DNA of 51,117 bases. Origin: Streptomyces sp. WM4235 (GTDB lineage Bacteria > Actinomycetota > Actinomycetes > Streptomycetales > Streptomycetaceae). Positions 39,023 to 48,309 of the stretch are shown piece by piece (the stretch's first letter is position 1; each line of letters starts with the position of its first letter). The notes under the pieces were generated by a model that did not search any database, had not been told where the DNA came from, and saw only the letters and a list, made by a program, of their open reading frames with translations. Position numbers and translations under genes: made by a program. The stretch covers positions 1 to 51,117 of the forward strand of contig NZ_LGDE01000428.1 in NCBI RefSeq assembly GCF_001279725.1, in the 5' to 3' direction.

Positions 39023-39877
39023 TCAGCTGCCTTCGGTGATCTGCGGGGCAGGCTCGTTCTTGTAGCCGGCGGGGCCGAAGTTCGTCTTCACGGCCGCCTC
39101 CCAGGCACCGTCCGCGACCATCTTCTTGAGCGCGGCGTTGATCTTGGTCTGGAGCTCCTTGTCGCCCTTCTTCAGACCGATGCCGTAGTTCTCGTTGCTC
39201 AGGCTCAGCCCGGCCAGCTTGAACTTGCCCTTGTTCTTCTCCTGCGCGGCGTAGCCGGCCAGGATCGAGTTGTCCGTGGTCAGGGCGTCGACGGCCTTGC
39301 TCTCCAGGGCGGTCAGGCACTCGGAGTAGCCGGCGTTCTGCTTGAGGTCGGCCTCGGGGGCCAGCTTCTCCTTGACGTTCTGCGCCGAGGTGGAGCCGGT
39401 GACAGAGCAGAGCTTCTTCTTGTTCAGGTCCTCGGGCTTGGTGATCGACGTGTCGTCGGCACGGACCAGCAGGTCCTGGTGCGCGAGGAGGTACGGGCCG
39501 GCGAAGTCGACCTTCGCCTTGCGCTTCTCGTTGATCGAGTAGCTCGCGACGACGAACTTCACGTCACCGTTGGAGATCAGGTTCTCGCGCTCGGCGCTGA
39601 TGGCCTGCTTGAACTCGATCTGGTCGGGCTGGTAGCCGAGTTCCTTGGCCACGTAGGTCGCCACGTCGACGTCGAACCCGGTGAACTTGCCGTCCGGGTT
39701 CTTCAGACCGATGCCGGGCTGGTCGAACTTGATGCCGATGACGACCTTGTCCTTCTTGGCGCCACCGCTCGAACCGGCGTCACCGGACGCCTTGTCGCCG
39801 CTGCCGCCACAGGCGGTCGCGGTCAGGGCGAGAGCCACGGCCGCGGCGACGGCCGCTCCGGCCTTGTAAAGCTTCAT
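39023..39877 (-). CDS. gluB: Glutamate-binding lipoprotein GluB
   Basis: 284-aa substrate-binding protein. The signal peptide ends in a lipobox (LTATACGG), so it is lipid-anchored. Binding-protein family 3 motifs are present (GIKFDQPGIG, GFDVDVATYVAKELG, SYSINEKRKAKVDFAGPYL). In S. coelicolor and C. glutamicum GluB captures glutamate. It is the second gene of the operon, about 109 bp after gluA. Confidence 0.95.
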   Translation of the reverse strand: MKLYKAGAAVAAAVALALTATACGGSGDKASGDAGSSGGAKKDKVVIGIKFDQPGIGLKNPDGKFTGFDVDVATYVAKELGYQPDQIEFKQAISAERENLISNGDVKFVVASYSINEKRKAKVDFAGPYLLAHQDLLVRADDTSITKPEDLNKKKLCSVTGSTSAQNVKEKLAPEADLKQNAGYSECLTALESKAVDALTTDNSILAGYAAQEKNKGKFKLAGLSLSNENYGIGLKKGDKELQTKINAALKKMVADGAWEAAVKTNFGPAGYKNEPAPQITEGS

Positions 39878-39986
39878 GGTGAACTTCCCTCGGATGAGAC
39901 GTGGTTGAACGCCGAACGAGACGTGTCGCGTCGGCGGGCCCGGTCGTGTCAGGGTTCTGACACCGGATCACTACCAGACGAGACCG

Positions 39987-40772
39987 TCAGTGATGCAGGA
40001 TCTTCGACAGGAAGTCCTTGGCGCGGTCGCTGCGGGGGTTGCTGAAGAACTGCTCGGGCACCGCCTCTTCGACGATCTTTCCGTCGGCCATGAAGACGAC
40101 CCGGTTGGCGGCGGAGCGGGCGAAGCCCATCTCGTGCGTGACGACCACCATGGTCATCCCCTCCCGGGCGAGCTGCTGCATGACCTCCAGCACCTCGTTG
40201 ATCATCTCCGGGTCGAGAGCCGACGTCGGCTCGTCGAACAGCATCACCTTCGGGTCCATCGCCAGCGCGCGGGCGATGGCCACGCGCTGCTGCTGACCAC
40301 CGGAGAGCTGCGCCGGGTACTTGTCCGCCTGGGAACCGACGCCGACGCGGTCGAGCAGCGCCTTCGCCTTCTCCGTCGCCTCCGCCGCGTTCGTCTTGCG
40401 GACCTTCAGCTGGCCCAACATGACGTTCTGCAGGACCGTCTTGTGCGCGAACAGGTTGAACGACTGGAAGACCATGCCGACATCGGCTCGCAGTCGCGCC
40501 AATTCCTTGCCCTCGGAAGGCAGTTCCTTGCCGTCGACCGTGATGGTTCCCGAGTCGATGGTCTCCAGCCTGTTGATCGTCCGGCACAACGTGGACTTGC
40601 CCGATCCCGAGGGACCGATCACCACGACGACCTCACCGCGGGCAATGCTCAGATCGATGTCCTGAAGCACGTGCAGCGCGCCGAAGTGCTTGTTGACGTT
40701 GCTCAGTACGACCAGGCTGTCCGCGGCAGCGGCCGCGTCCTGTACGTCCTTGGTCACTGATACTCCGCTCAT
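39987..40772 (-). CDS. gluA: Glutamate ABC transporter ATP-binding protein GluA
   Basis: 261-aa ATPase. Walker [11 protein letters not shown]-loop FQSFNLF, signature LSGGQQQR, Walker [13 protein letters not shown] and the switch His in VTHEMG are intact. ATG 40772 has a GGAG about ten bases upstream; GTG 40757 (five residues later) has CGGAG five bases upstream and is also possible. It is first in the gluABCD operon and divergent from gluR. Confidence 0.95.
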   Translation of the reverse strand: MSGVSVTKDVQDAAAAADSLVVLSNVNKHFGALHVLQDIDLSIARGEVVVVIGPSGSGKSTLCRTINRLETIDSGTITVDGKELPSEGKELARLRADVGMVFQSFNLFAHKTVLQNVMLGQLKVRKTNAAEATEKAKALLDRVGVGSQADKYPAQLSGGQQQRVAIARALAMDPKVMLFDEPTSALDPEMINEVLEVMQQLAREGMTMVVVTHEMGFARSAANRVVFMADGKIVEEAVPEQFFSNPRSDRAKDFLSKILHH

Positions 40773-41090
40773 CGGCTTCTTGCTCCGTCCTCCGTCGGTT
40801 GGGAGGACAGTAGTGACGAGGCGCGCACACCGTCATCACATCTGAGGGAGAATTGAGCATAACGATCCGGCCTCGCCCGGATACGCTCCGTGCGCGACGC
40901 CCGCGACGGCGCCCCTGTACTCGTACCGGGTACATAACGGAAGACTCGCGCAAGCGGAACTCCCTTGACGTGGGACTCTGCATCAGCGTGGATGCATGGT
41001 GGCCATGAAACCGACATGACGCCGCAATGAAACCGCCACTACGGCGCCACCCCGCCGACCGGACGGGACGGACGAGGGAAGGGTGACGCA
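40773..41090. other. gluA-gluR divergent control region
   Basis: 318 bp without a gene. It must hold the promoters of gluABCD and gluRK. A direct repeat (41005-41047) is the clearest signal; a TTGACG at about 40964 pointing toward gluR is a weak -35 candidate. Confidence 0.7.
41005..41047. promoter_or_regulatory. Direct repeat, candidate GluR operator
   Basis: Two copies of a 21-bp unit beginning ATGAAACCG (41005 and 41027), period 22 bp, 17 of 21 bases identical. Two units two helical turns apart fit head-to-tail binding of an OmpR-type regulator. Confidence 0.6.
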
Positions 41091-41795
41091 GTGAGACTGC
41101 TGCTCGTCGAGGACGACGACCACGTCGCCGCCGCGCTGTCCGCGATCCTCGCCCGGCACGGCTTCCGGGTGACCCACGCCCGCAACGGCGAGGAGGCGCT
41201 GCAGGCGCTCCTGCCGGCGGACGCCCCGCCCTTCGGCGTGGTCCTGCTCGACCTGGGCCTGCCCGACCAGGACGGCTACGAGGTGTGCGGAAAGATCCGC
41301 AAGCGCACCGCCACCCCCGTGATCATGGTGACCGCGCGTGGTGACGTGCGCTCACGCATCCACGGCCTGAACATGGGCGCCGACGACTACGTGGTCAAGC
41401 CCTACGACACCGGCGAACTCCTCGCCCGGATCCACGCCGTCGCCCGGCGCACCGGCGCCTCCGAGGAGGCCGCCGCCACCGGCACCGGGGCCCCCGCCAT
41501 CGTCCGACTCGGTCCGGTCAGCATCGAACTGCCCACCCGCCGGGTCATCGTCGACGGCGCCGACGTACCGCTCACCCGCAAGGAATTCGACCTGCTGGCC
41601 CTGCTCGCACAGCGGCCCGGCGTCGTCTTCCGCCGCGAACAGATCATCAGCGAGGTGTGGCGCACCAGCTGGGAAGGCACCGGCCGGACCCTGGAGGTCC
41701 ACGTCGCCTCGCTGCGCTCCAAGCTGAGCATGCCCGCACTCATCGAGACCGTCCGCGGTGTGGGCTACCGGCTCGTCACCCCGGCCGGCCCCTAG
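41091..41795 (+). CDS. gluR: GluR: OmpR-family response regulator
   Basis: 234-aa regulator. The receiver has VEDDD, phospho-acceptor Asp54 in LLDLGLPDQDG, and Lys in VVKPYD. The C-terminal winged helix (FDLLALLAQRPGVVFRRE ... GTGRTLEVHVASLRSKL ... VRGVGYRLV) is typical of OmpR/PhoB. GTG 41091 follows GAGGGAAGGG. GluR-GluK in S. coelicolor is reported to sense extracellular glutamate and activate gluABCD; identity here rests on gene order and family. Confidence 0.93.
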   Translation: MRLLLVEDDDHVAAALSAILARHGFRVTHARNGEEALQALLPADAPPFGVVLLDLGLPDQDGYEVCGKIRKRTATPVIMVTARGDVRSRIHGLNMGADDYVVKPYDTGELLARIHAVARRTGASEEAAATGTGAPAIVRLGPVSIELPTRRVIVDGADVPLTRKEFDLLALLAQRPGVVFRREQIISEVWRTSWEGTGRTLEVHVASLRSKLSMPALIETVRGVGYRLVTPAGP

Positions 41796-41807
41796 CGGGG
41801 TCCCGTC

Positions 41808-43220
41808 GTGCGTGCCCGACTGCTTCCGCTCCTCGTCGTCCTGATGGCGGGCGTCCTGCTGGCGCTCGGCTTCCCGCTCGCCGTCAGCCTCGCCGCCGGA
41901 CAGCAGCAGCGGGTCGTGGTCGACCGGATCGACGACAGCGCCCGCTTCGCCGCCCTCGCCCAGTTCGTCATCGACGCCGAGGGTTCCGGTTCCACCGGCG
42001 CCGACGAACGCCGCGACACCCTCCAACTGGAACTCGCCCGCTACCAGGAGCTGTACGGCATCCGCGTCGGCATCTTCTACCGCGACGACAACGCCATGGC
42101 CCGCGCGCCCGGCTGGTGGCAGCTCCCCGATTCCAGGGAAGGGCGCCGGGCCTTCGAGGATGCCCTCGCCGGACGCCGCAGCCACGACCCGGGCCAGGTG
42201 TGGCCCTGGCAGACCGACGGCAGACTCCTCGTCGTCTCCCCGGTCGTCCTCGACGGCGACGTCGTCGCCGTCGTCGCCACCGAATCGCCCACCGACCAGA
42301 TGCGGGGCCGGATCCTGCAGGGATGGCTCCTCATCGCGGGCGGCCTCGCCGCCGCCATGCTGGTCGCCTTCGGAGCCGCGCTGCGGCTCACCAGCTGGGT
42401 GCTCAAGCCCGTCCAGACCCTGGACGCGGCCGCCCACGGCATCTCCACCGGCAAGATGAACTCCCGGGTCGCGGCCGACAGCGGACCGCCGGAACTGCGA
42501 CGACTGGCCCACTCGTTCAACGAGATGGCGGACAACGTCGAAGAGGTGCTGGAGCAGCAGCGGGCGTTCGTCGCGGACGCCTCCCACCAACTGCGCAACC
42601 CGCTCGCCGCGCTGCTCCTGAGGATCGAACTCCTCGCCCTCGAACTGCCCGAGGGAAACGAGGAGATCGCCTCCGTGCGCACCGAGGGCAGACGCCTGAC
42701 CCAGGTCCTCGACGACCTGCTCGACCTGGCGCTGGCCGAGCACGCCGCCGCCGAGATCTGCCTGATCGACATCGGCGGGCTGGCCGCCGAGCGGGTCACC
42801 GCGTGGCGCCCCTTCGCCGAGGACAAGGGCGTGGAGCTCACCGAGCCCGGCCCCGAGGCCGTCACCGGCTGGGCCGACCCCATCGCCCTGTCCAGCGCCC
42901 TCGACGCCGTCATCGACAACGCCCTCAAGTTCACCCCCCGGGGAGAGCGCGTCGAGGTCGAGGTCTCCACCGAGGGGCGCCTCGCGCTCGTCACCGTCGC
43001 CGACCGGGGCCCCGGGCTCACCCCCGAGGAACTGGTGCGCGTCGGCGACCGCTTCTGGCGCAGCGGACGCCACCAGAACGTCAAGGGATCCGGGCTGGGC
43101 CTGTCCATCTCCCGCGCACTGCTCGCCTCGGGCGGCGGGTCCCTCGCGTACGAGACGAACCCGCCGCACGGACTGCGGGTGACGGTGGCCGTGCCGCACA
43201 CCGACCCCCACGCGGACTAG
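41808..43220 (+). CDS. gluK: GluK: sensor histidine kinase
   Basis: 470-aa membrane kinase. Two membrane helices (about 3-30 and 167-190) enclose an extracellular domain of about 135 residues; then HAMP, HisKA (DASHQLRNPLAAL, His260) and HATPase (DNALKFTP, DRGPGL, GSGLGLSIS). Start GTG 41808 is 12 bases after the gluR stop. The extracellular domain is presumably the glutamate sensor. Confidence 0.93.
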   Translation: MRARLLPLLVVLMAGVLLALGFPLAVSLAAGQQQRVVVDRIDDSARFAALAQFVIDAEGSGSTGADERRDTLQLELARYQELYGIRVGIFYRDDNAMARAPGWWQLPDSREGRRAFEDALAGRRSHDPGQVWPWQTDGRLLVVSPVVLDGDVVAVVATESPTDQMRGRILQGWLLIAGGLAAAMLVAFGAALRLTSWVLKPVQTLDAAAHGISTGKMNSRVAADSGPPELRRLAHSFNEMADNVEEVLEQQRAFVADASHQLRNPLAALLLRIELLALELPEGNEEIASVRTEGRRLTQVLDDLLDLALAEHAAAEICLIDIGGLAAERVTAWRPFAEDKGVELTEPGPEAVTGWADPIALSSALDAVIDNALKFTPRGERVEVEVSTEGRLALVTVADRGPGLTPEELVRVGDRFWRSGRHQNVKGSGLGLSISRALLASGGGSLAYETNPPHGLRVTVAVPHTDPHAD

Positions 43221-43230
43221 CCAGGGCGGT

Positions 43231-45378
43231 TCACTCGGGATCGTCCCAGGTCAGGGTGGTGCTGGCCGGGTCGGACAGCGTGTACAGCTCGTCCACGGCC
43301 CGTACCTCGAAGCCGGCCGCGCGTTCCCGTCCGGCGCGGGTGACGGCCGGCAGGTGCAGGGCCGCGCCGCAGGTGCCGCCAAGGAAGCGGCGGGTCCCGT
43401 CCGGCAGCAGGCGGTACACCTCGTGGTGGCGGATCGTCCCGGGCGCGCGGCGCCACGACAGCCGGACCGAGGCCTCGCCGTCCCGCTGGGCCACCGCGTC
43501 CACCCGCAGGGCGCTCGGGGCGGCGGGCCGGCGCCGAGCGGCGGTGTCGTGGACCGTCAGGGCCCCGAGCCGCCAGCGCACCGGTCCGGTCCCGTGAGCG
43601 GTGATCCGTACGGCCAGGGCGTACGCGGTTCTCCCGGCCCGCGTCCCGAGATCCACCCGGCCGGTGTGCCAGCCGGGACCGGAGCCGGGGCCGTCGACCC
43701 CGAACCACGCGTACGGGACCGGCTCACCCGGGGCGGCGGGCTCGCGCACGGCAACGCCCACCTCCACGGTGACCGGGACGCCGCCCGGGGCGCGGGCGTG
43801 GACCAGGTCCAGGACCGTCGTACGGGTCAGGGGCAGCCGGGTGGCGTGCAGCCCGACGGCGACGGGCGCGGTGAGGACGCCGTCGACCAGGAGACTGGAG
43901 CCGCCGCGCCACGCCTCGTCGAAGTCCAGGGTGACCGAGGGGCGCGGGCCGTCGGTGTCGACCACCCAACGCCGCCCGGGCAGCACGTCCTGGAGGCCGA
44001 GCCGGTTCCAGGGCGCCGGCGAGGTGACCTCGCCGGCCTCGTACCAGCGCTCCCCGTGCCCCGTGTTGAACGAGCAGCCGAAGGGGAGCGCGGCGACGGT
44101 GGAGCGGTCGGCGACCACGGTGGCGGGCGCGCGCCAACCGCTCTCCGGCGCCGGGCGGGCTGGGTCCAGGGACTCGCCCGTCCAGAACCGGTCGTCGGCC
44201 CGGTGGAAGGCGCCCGGGGACCGGTCGGTGAGGTGGTTGCGCGTCCACTCGGGCCGGTAGAACCCGATGCCGACGACATGGTCCCGCCCGCGCGGAACGA
44301 TCGCGTCCCAGTCCACGTCCGCGTCCCAGCCGCGGGACTCGGTGTCCACCGCCGCCCACAGTTCGTGACGGCTGCGGCCCAATCGCTCGGCGAGGGCGCC
44401 GGACTCCGCGAGGCTCCGGGCCGTCCAGCGGAAATCCACGAACATGCTGTCCGCGACCGTCCCGACCCGGTCCTCGAAGAAGTCCCGGTTCAGCGCGTTC
44501 AGCGCCCCCTGCCACCCGACCCGACCGGTGCTGTTCATCGCGTCGTACCAGGTGACGCGCAGCCCGTGCGGTTCACCCGCCGCCCGCAGGGCGCGCAGGA
44601 ACCCCCGCGTCCGGCTCGCGAGCGCGCTGTCGCCGCCGTCGGTCTCGGCGTTGACGAACCAGCCGTCGAACCCGTACGTCCGCGCCACCCGGACGAGCTG
44701 CTCCGCGATCGGGAACCGGCCCGAGGCGTCCCGTCGCACCAGGTCACGGGTCCAGCGCAGGTCACCGCCGTACGCGACGGGCGGCAGGAACACGTTGCCC
44801 AGCACCCGGACCCCGTTGCGGTGGGCCGCGTCGACCACGGGCGCGTTCGGGGCCAGCACGATCCCCTCGCCGGACGACCCGCCCCAGAAGACCAACTCGT
44901 CGATGTACGCCCAGTGCGTGAGCGCGTAGTGGTCGGCGGTCGCGGAACCCTGCGACGGGTTCCCCGCGGTCGGCCCGAAGGACACCAGCGAGGAGATCCG
45001 GGCCTGCCCGACGCGGGCGCCGGGATGCGGCGGCACGGGTGTGAAGCGGCGCGCGAGGGGCACCGTCGCGGTGTTGTGGGCGAGGTCTGGATCCGAGGCC
45101 GGGCTCCACTCGCGTAGGGAGCGCCAGATGATCCCGGGGCCGGGGGACCCCTCCGGGAGCGAGTCCGGGAACCAGTACGAGGCGTACGGGGCGAGATCCG
45201 GCAGGAGCGTCGGCCCGCCGGCCGGCTCCTCCCCGGCGGCCGTGGCCCGCGCGGGCCACGCGGGCGCTGCGGCGATCCCCACCCCGGCGGCGAGCACGGC
45301 CCGTCGGGTCGGCCGGCCGGGGGACCTGCGGGGGAGCGGGGCAGTGCGCGGGTCGACACCGTGATCGGGCTCGTACAT
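43231..45378 (-). CDS. GH85 endo-beta-N-acetylglucosaminidase, Tat-exported
   Basis: 715-aa secreted hydrolase that should cut between the two GlcNAc residues of N-glycan cores. A twin-arginine signal (TRRAVLAAG then hydrophobic AAAPAWPARA) precedes the GH85 catalytic domain (about 60-400). The catalytic pair N-x-E is present: Asn243 and Glu245 in GWFVNAETDG. The C-terminal half has beta-sandwich modules: a carbohydrate-binding-like region and a fibronectin-like tail (SALRVDAVAQRDGEASVRLSW). ATG 45378 has AGAGGAG six bases upstream. It is the second gene after the GH5-like hydrolase, 41 bp apart. Confidence 0.88.
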   Translation of the reverse strand: MYEPDHGVDPRTAPLPRRSPGRPTRRAVLAAGVGIAAAPAWPARATAAGEEPAGGPTLLPDLAPYASYWFPDSLPEGSPGPGIIWRSLREWSPASDPDLAHNTATVPLARRFTPVPPHPGARVGQARISSLVSFGPTAGNPSQGSATADHYALTHWAYIDELVFWGGSSGEGIVLAPNAPVVDAAHRNGVRVLGNVFLPPVAYGGDLRWTRDLVRRDASGRFPIAEQLVRVARTYGFDGWFVNAETDGGDSALASRTRGFLRALRAAGEPHGLRVTWYDAMNSTGRVGWQGALNALNRDFFEDRVGTVADSMFVDFRWTARSLAESGALAERLGRSRHELWAAVDTESRGWDADVDWDAIVPRGRDHVVGIGFYRPEWTRNHLTDRSPGAFHRADDRFWTGESLDPARPAPESGWRAPATVVADRSTVAALPFGCSFNTGHGERWYEAGEVTSPAPWNRLGLQDVLPGRRWVVDTDGPRPSVTLDFDEAWRGGSSLLVDGVLTAPVAVGLHATRLPLTRTTVLDLVHARAPGGVPVTVEVGVAVREPAAPGEPVPYAWFGVDGPGSGPGWHTGRVDLGTRAGRTAYALAVRITAHGTGPVRWRLGALTVHDTAARRRPAAPSALRVDAVAQRDGEASVRLSWRRAPGTIRHHEVYRLLPDGTRRFLGGTCGAALHLPAVTRAGRERAAGFEVRAVDELYTLSDPASTTLTWDDPE

Positions 45379-45419
45379 GCGGGGCTCCTCTGCGGAAGGG
45401 ACGCTCGGTCAGACCTCGT

Positions 45420-46721
45420 TCACACCTCGGTCACCTCAGGCGTCTCGGTCACCTCGGTCACGCGCAGCACCTCGGTGATGCCCCGCGCGGACAGGTGCGC
45501 CCGGTCCTCGGCGTGTTCCGCCAGGACCACCGCGGGGCGCACCCCCTGGGCCGTGAGCGCGGCCCACGCCTCGAAGAAGGTCCCGCCCGGGGCGCACACC
45601 GACCGTTCGGGCGCGGTGAGCGCCCCGCCGACGTCCACGACGAGCGCGGTGGACCGGACGGGCGGGCGGTGCTCCCGGCCCCGCCACCACTCGGCGATCC
45701 GGGCGATGGCCGCCCCCTGGGGCTTGACCCGACGGTCGTTGGTGAGCAATCCGAGGCCGTACTCCAACTCCGGGAAGTCCGCGAGGTCCCGGGACACGTC
45801 GTGCGAACACCACCAGGTCACGCCCCACACGTCCGGGCAGTCCAGCACGTTGGCCACGGTCGCCTCCGTGAACTCCGCCGCGTGCTCCGGCTGGACCAGT
45901 GGCGCGGGCGCCCCGACCTCCTGGAGCCACACCGGGCGGTGCGGGTCCGTGGCCCAGGCCTTGGACAGTTCGACCAGGTAGGCACCGTGATGCTCGGTGG
46001 CGGTCCCGGTGCGCCCGTGGCGCTGGGCGGTCCCGTTGAACACCCACGAGTGCACGGCCGTGGCCGCGCCGAGCCGGGCCGCCTGCGCCGCCGTGAAGGG
46101 GTGCCCGTCCCGGTACCAGGCCGCGTCGTACTCGGCGTGCAGGTGGAACCGCCCCGGGGCCCCCTTCTCGCACGCGGCCAGCATCCGCTCCAGCCACCGC
46201 TGCGCCTGCGCCTGGGTGATCCGGTCGGGGTCGGGGTGCGGTGAGTCGGAGAACTGGTTGATCTCGTTGCCCACGGTCATCCCGAGGAAGTTGGGCCGGT
46301 CGCCGAGGGCGGCGGCCAGCGTGCGCAGGTACTCCTCCTGCGCCTCCACCACACGGGGGTCGCTGAAGATGTTGCGCCGGTGCCAGGTCCCGGTCCAGGC
46401 GGGCAGGAAGTCGAAGCTCGACAGGTGCCCCTGCAATCCGTCGACGGTGACGTCGAGCCCCCGTTCGGCGGCGGCGTCGCCGAGCGCGACGAGCTGTTCG
46501 ACGGCGCGCGGGCGGATCAGCGTGCGGTTCGGCTGGAACAACGGCCACAGCGGGAAGACCCGTACGTGGTCCAGCCCGAGCGCGGCGATCGAGTCGAGGT
46601 CGGCCCGGACCTCGTCGAGATCGAAGTCGAGCCAGTGGTGGAACCACCCGCGTGTCGGCGTGTAGTTGGCGCCGAACCGGAGCCGGCGGGGGAGGGCAGG
46701 AGGGACGGTGCCGTCGTGCAT
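45420..46721 (-). CDS. Clan GH-A hydrolase, GH5_18-like beta-mannosidase
   Basis: 433-aa protein with no signal peptide, so probably cytosolic. A TIM-barrel start (RFGANYTPTRGWFHHWLDFD) is followed by the acid/base Glu153 in VGNEINQ and nucleophile Glu268 in WLQEVG. The N-terminal pattern resembles subfamily GH5_18, whose members in bifidobacteria and Streptomyces are reported to cleave Man-beta-1,4-GlcNAc from N-glycan cores. The last 60 residues are an extra segment ending in EVT repeats. It is first in a two-gene operon with the GH85 gene. The family call is from memory of the motif set. Confidence 0.75.
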   Translation of the reverse strand: MHDGTVPPALPRRLRFGANYTPTRGWFHHWLDFDLDEVRADLDSIAALGLDHVRVFPLWPLFQPNRTLIRPRAVEQLVALGDAAAERGLDVTVDGLQGHLSSFDFLPAWTGTWHRRNIFSDPRVVEAQEEYLRTLAAALGDRPNFLGMTVGNEINQFSDSPHPDPDRITQAQAQRWLERMLAACEKGAPGRFHLHAEYDAAWYRDGHPFTAAQAARLGAATAVHSWVFNGTAQRHGRTGTATEHHGAYLVELSKAWATDPHRPVWLQEVGAPAPLVQPEHAAEFTEATVANVLDCPDVWGVTWWCSHDVSRDLADFPELEYGLGLLTNDRRVKPQGAAIARIAEWWRGREHRPPVRSTALVVDVGGALTAPERSVCAPGGTFFEAWAALTAQGVRPAVVLAEHAEDRAHLSARGITEVLRVTEVTETPEVTEV

Positions 46722-46859
46722 GAATGATCCTGGAGTTCAGGGGAATTCACCGGACGCCCCACAACGTGCCGCCCGTTCCGAGGGAAAGTCAACAGGTCCG
46801 GTACGGGCAATCCGGTCCACCCGACCATGAATGTGCGCCTCCTGAAGGGTGGTTGGCGA

Positions 46860-46873
46860 CTTATGCGCTTCAG
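46860..46873. promoter_or_regulatory. LacI-type operator, copy 1
   Basis: CTTATGCGCTTCAG: partial palindrome CTnAnnCGnnTnAG with central CG, flanked by GA and TC. It matches copy 2 at 11 of 14 positions. Confidence 0.6.
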
Positions 46874-46914
46874 TCCAAGGCGCGGTAGGGGAGTTGACGA
46901 TCAAGGCCTCCGTG

Positions 46915-46928
46915 CTAATGCGGTTTAG
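46915..46928. promoter_or_regulatory. LacI-type operator, copy 2
   Basis: CTAATGCGGTTTAG, arms extended to GCTAA/TTAGC, central CG. It lies 55 bp from copy 1, about five helical turns, and adjoins a minus-strand TTGACA (46930-46935). Confidence 0.6.
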
Positions 46929-47129
46929 CTGTCAACCGGAAGTCGCGGTCCGGGGGAAAGGGAGGGGAAATGGCCAACGTCGACAACAGGGGTGTTGACA
47001 GTCGTACGCGGAATCCGGTAAGGCGCCGGGACGGGGTGAACGGAAGCCTGGCGCAACGTCGTTCGCCTCGGCACCCGCCGGCGGTGGTGGCCGCCTTTCG
47101 GGGGCCGGATCGCGTACGGTCCCGCCATC

Positions 47130-47159
47130 GGAGTCCGCGGCGGCGGAGTCCGCGGCGGC
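47130..47159 (+). repeat. 15-bp tandem duplication in the lacI leader
   Basis: GGAGTCCGCGGCGGC at 47130-47144 is exactly repeated at 47145-47159, just before the ribosome site of the LacI gene. Confidence 0.7.
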
Positions 47160-47175
47160 GAAGGATGAGGCAGGC

Positions 47176-48282
47176 ATGGCGCGCAGACCCACCATCAAGG
47201 ACATCGCCCGCCGGTCGGGGGTGTCGGAGAGCGCCGTCTCCTTCGCGCTCAACGACCGTCCCGGGGTGTCCGAGGACACCCGTGCCCGTGTCCGTCGGAT
47301 CGCCGAGGAGCTCGGTTGGCAGCCCAACAGCGCCGCTCGCGCGCTGTCCGGGGAACGCTCCGGCGCCGTCGGGCTGGTCCTCGCCCGACCCGCGCACACC
47401 CTCGGGGTGGAGTCGTTCTTCCTCCGGCTCGTCTCCGGTGTCCAGGAGGTGCTGTCGGCGGGGCGGATCGCGCTGCTCTTCCAGGTGGTGGAGGACGTGG
47501 ACGCCGAGTGCGCCGTGTACCGCCGGTGGTGGGCCGAACGACGGGTGGACGGGGTCATCGTCGTCGACCCCCGGATCGACGACCCGCGACCGGAACTCCT
47601 CGCCGGGTTGGGGCTGCCGGCCGTGATGGTGGGCGGCCCGGACGTCCCCGGGGCGGACACCACGGGCTCGGATCCCTCGGAGTCGACCGTGGCTCGGGCC
47701 GTCCCGCCGGCCGTCCCGCCCTCCCGCCGGCCATCCACCATCCGGGCCGACGACGCCGGCGCGATGATCCAGGTGCTGGAGCACCTCCACGGACTCGGCC
47801 ACCGCCGGATCACCCACCTCGCCGGCCTCCCCGGCCTCGCCCACACCGCCCGGCGGACGGCCTCGCTGCGCACCTGGTCCGAGGGGCGCGGGCTCGGCCC
47901 CGACCGGGTGCGCTCGGTGGTGACGGACTACTCCGACGCCGAGGGCGCCGCCGCGACCCGCAGGGTCCTCGCCGAGCCGGAGCCGCCCACGGCCCTGGTC
48001 TACGACAACGACGTGATGGCGTTGGCCGGTCTCGCCGTCGCCACCGAGCTGGGCATCGCGGTCCCCGGCCGGCTCTCGATCGTCGCCTGGGACGATTCCG
48101 CGCTCTGCCGGGTCACCCACCCCCGGCTCACCGCCCTGGTCCGTGACACGGCCGCGTTCGGGCGGCTCGCCGCCGAGGAGCTGCTGGCCGTACTCGCCGG
48201 GGGCGTGCCCCGCACCCGGCAGAGCGAGCTGCCGCGACTGGAGCCCCGCGAGAGTACGGCGCCACCCCCGGCCGCATACTGA
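47176..48282 (+). CDS. LacI-family transcriptional regulator
   Basis: 368-aa repressor. The N-terminal helix-turn-helix and hinge are typical (TIKDIARRSGVSESAVSFAL, VRRIAEELGWQPNSAARALSG), followed by a periplasmic-binding-like sugar domain (LVYDNDVMALAGLAVA, SIVAWDDSALCRVTHP). A Pro/Ser-rich insert at about 165-190 interrupts the sensor domain. ATG 47176 follows AAGGATGAGG. It is divergent from the glycosidase operon and 27 bp before the ROK gene, so it probably represses all of them in response to a glycan-derived sugar. Confidence 0.92.
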   Translation: MARRPTIKDIARRSGVSESAVSFALNDRPGVSEDTRARVRRIAEELGWQPNSAARALSGERSGAVGLVLARPAHTLGVESFFLRLVSGVQEVLSAGRIALLFQVVEDVDAECAVYRRWWAERRVDGVIVVDPRIDDPRPELLAGLGLPAVMVGGPDVPGADTTGSDPSESTVARAVPPAVPPSRRPSTIRADDAGAMIQVLEHLHGLGHRRITHLAGLPGLAHTARRTASLRTWSEGRGLGPDRVRSVVTDYSDAEGAAATRRVLAEPEPPTALVYDNDVMALAGLAVATELGIAVPGRLSIVAWDDSALCRVTHPRLTALVRDTAAFGRLAAEELLAVLAGGVPRTRQSELPRLEPRESTAPPPAAY

Positions 48283-48309
48283 GTTCCGACCCCTCCCTGG
48301 AGCGCCACC

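Larger units (their letters stand above)
46722..47175. other. Divergent control region of the glycan locus
   Basis: 454 bp with no supportable gene. It holds two matching LacI-type operators (46860-46873 and 46915-46928), several TTGAC motifs (46894 plus strand, 46930-46935 minus strand, about 46993 plus strand) that may be -35 elements, and a 15-bp tandem repeat near the lacI start. Confidence 0.7.

Noticed and set aside
46517..46828. 103-codon minus-strand frame overlapping the GH5-like start
   Set aside because: Out of frame with the hydrolase, composition like a shadow, no ribosome site or motif.
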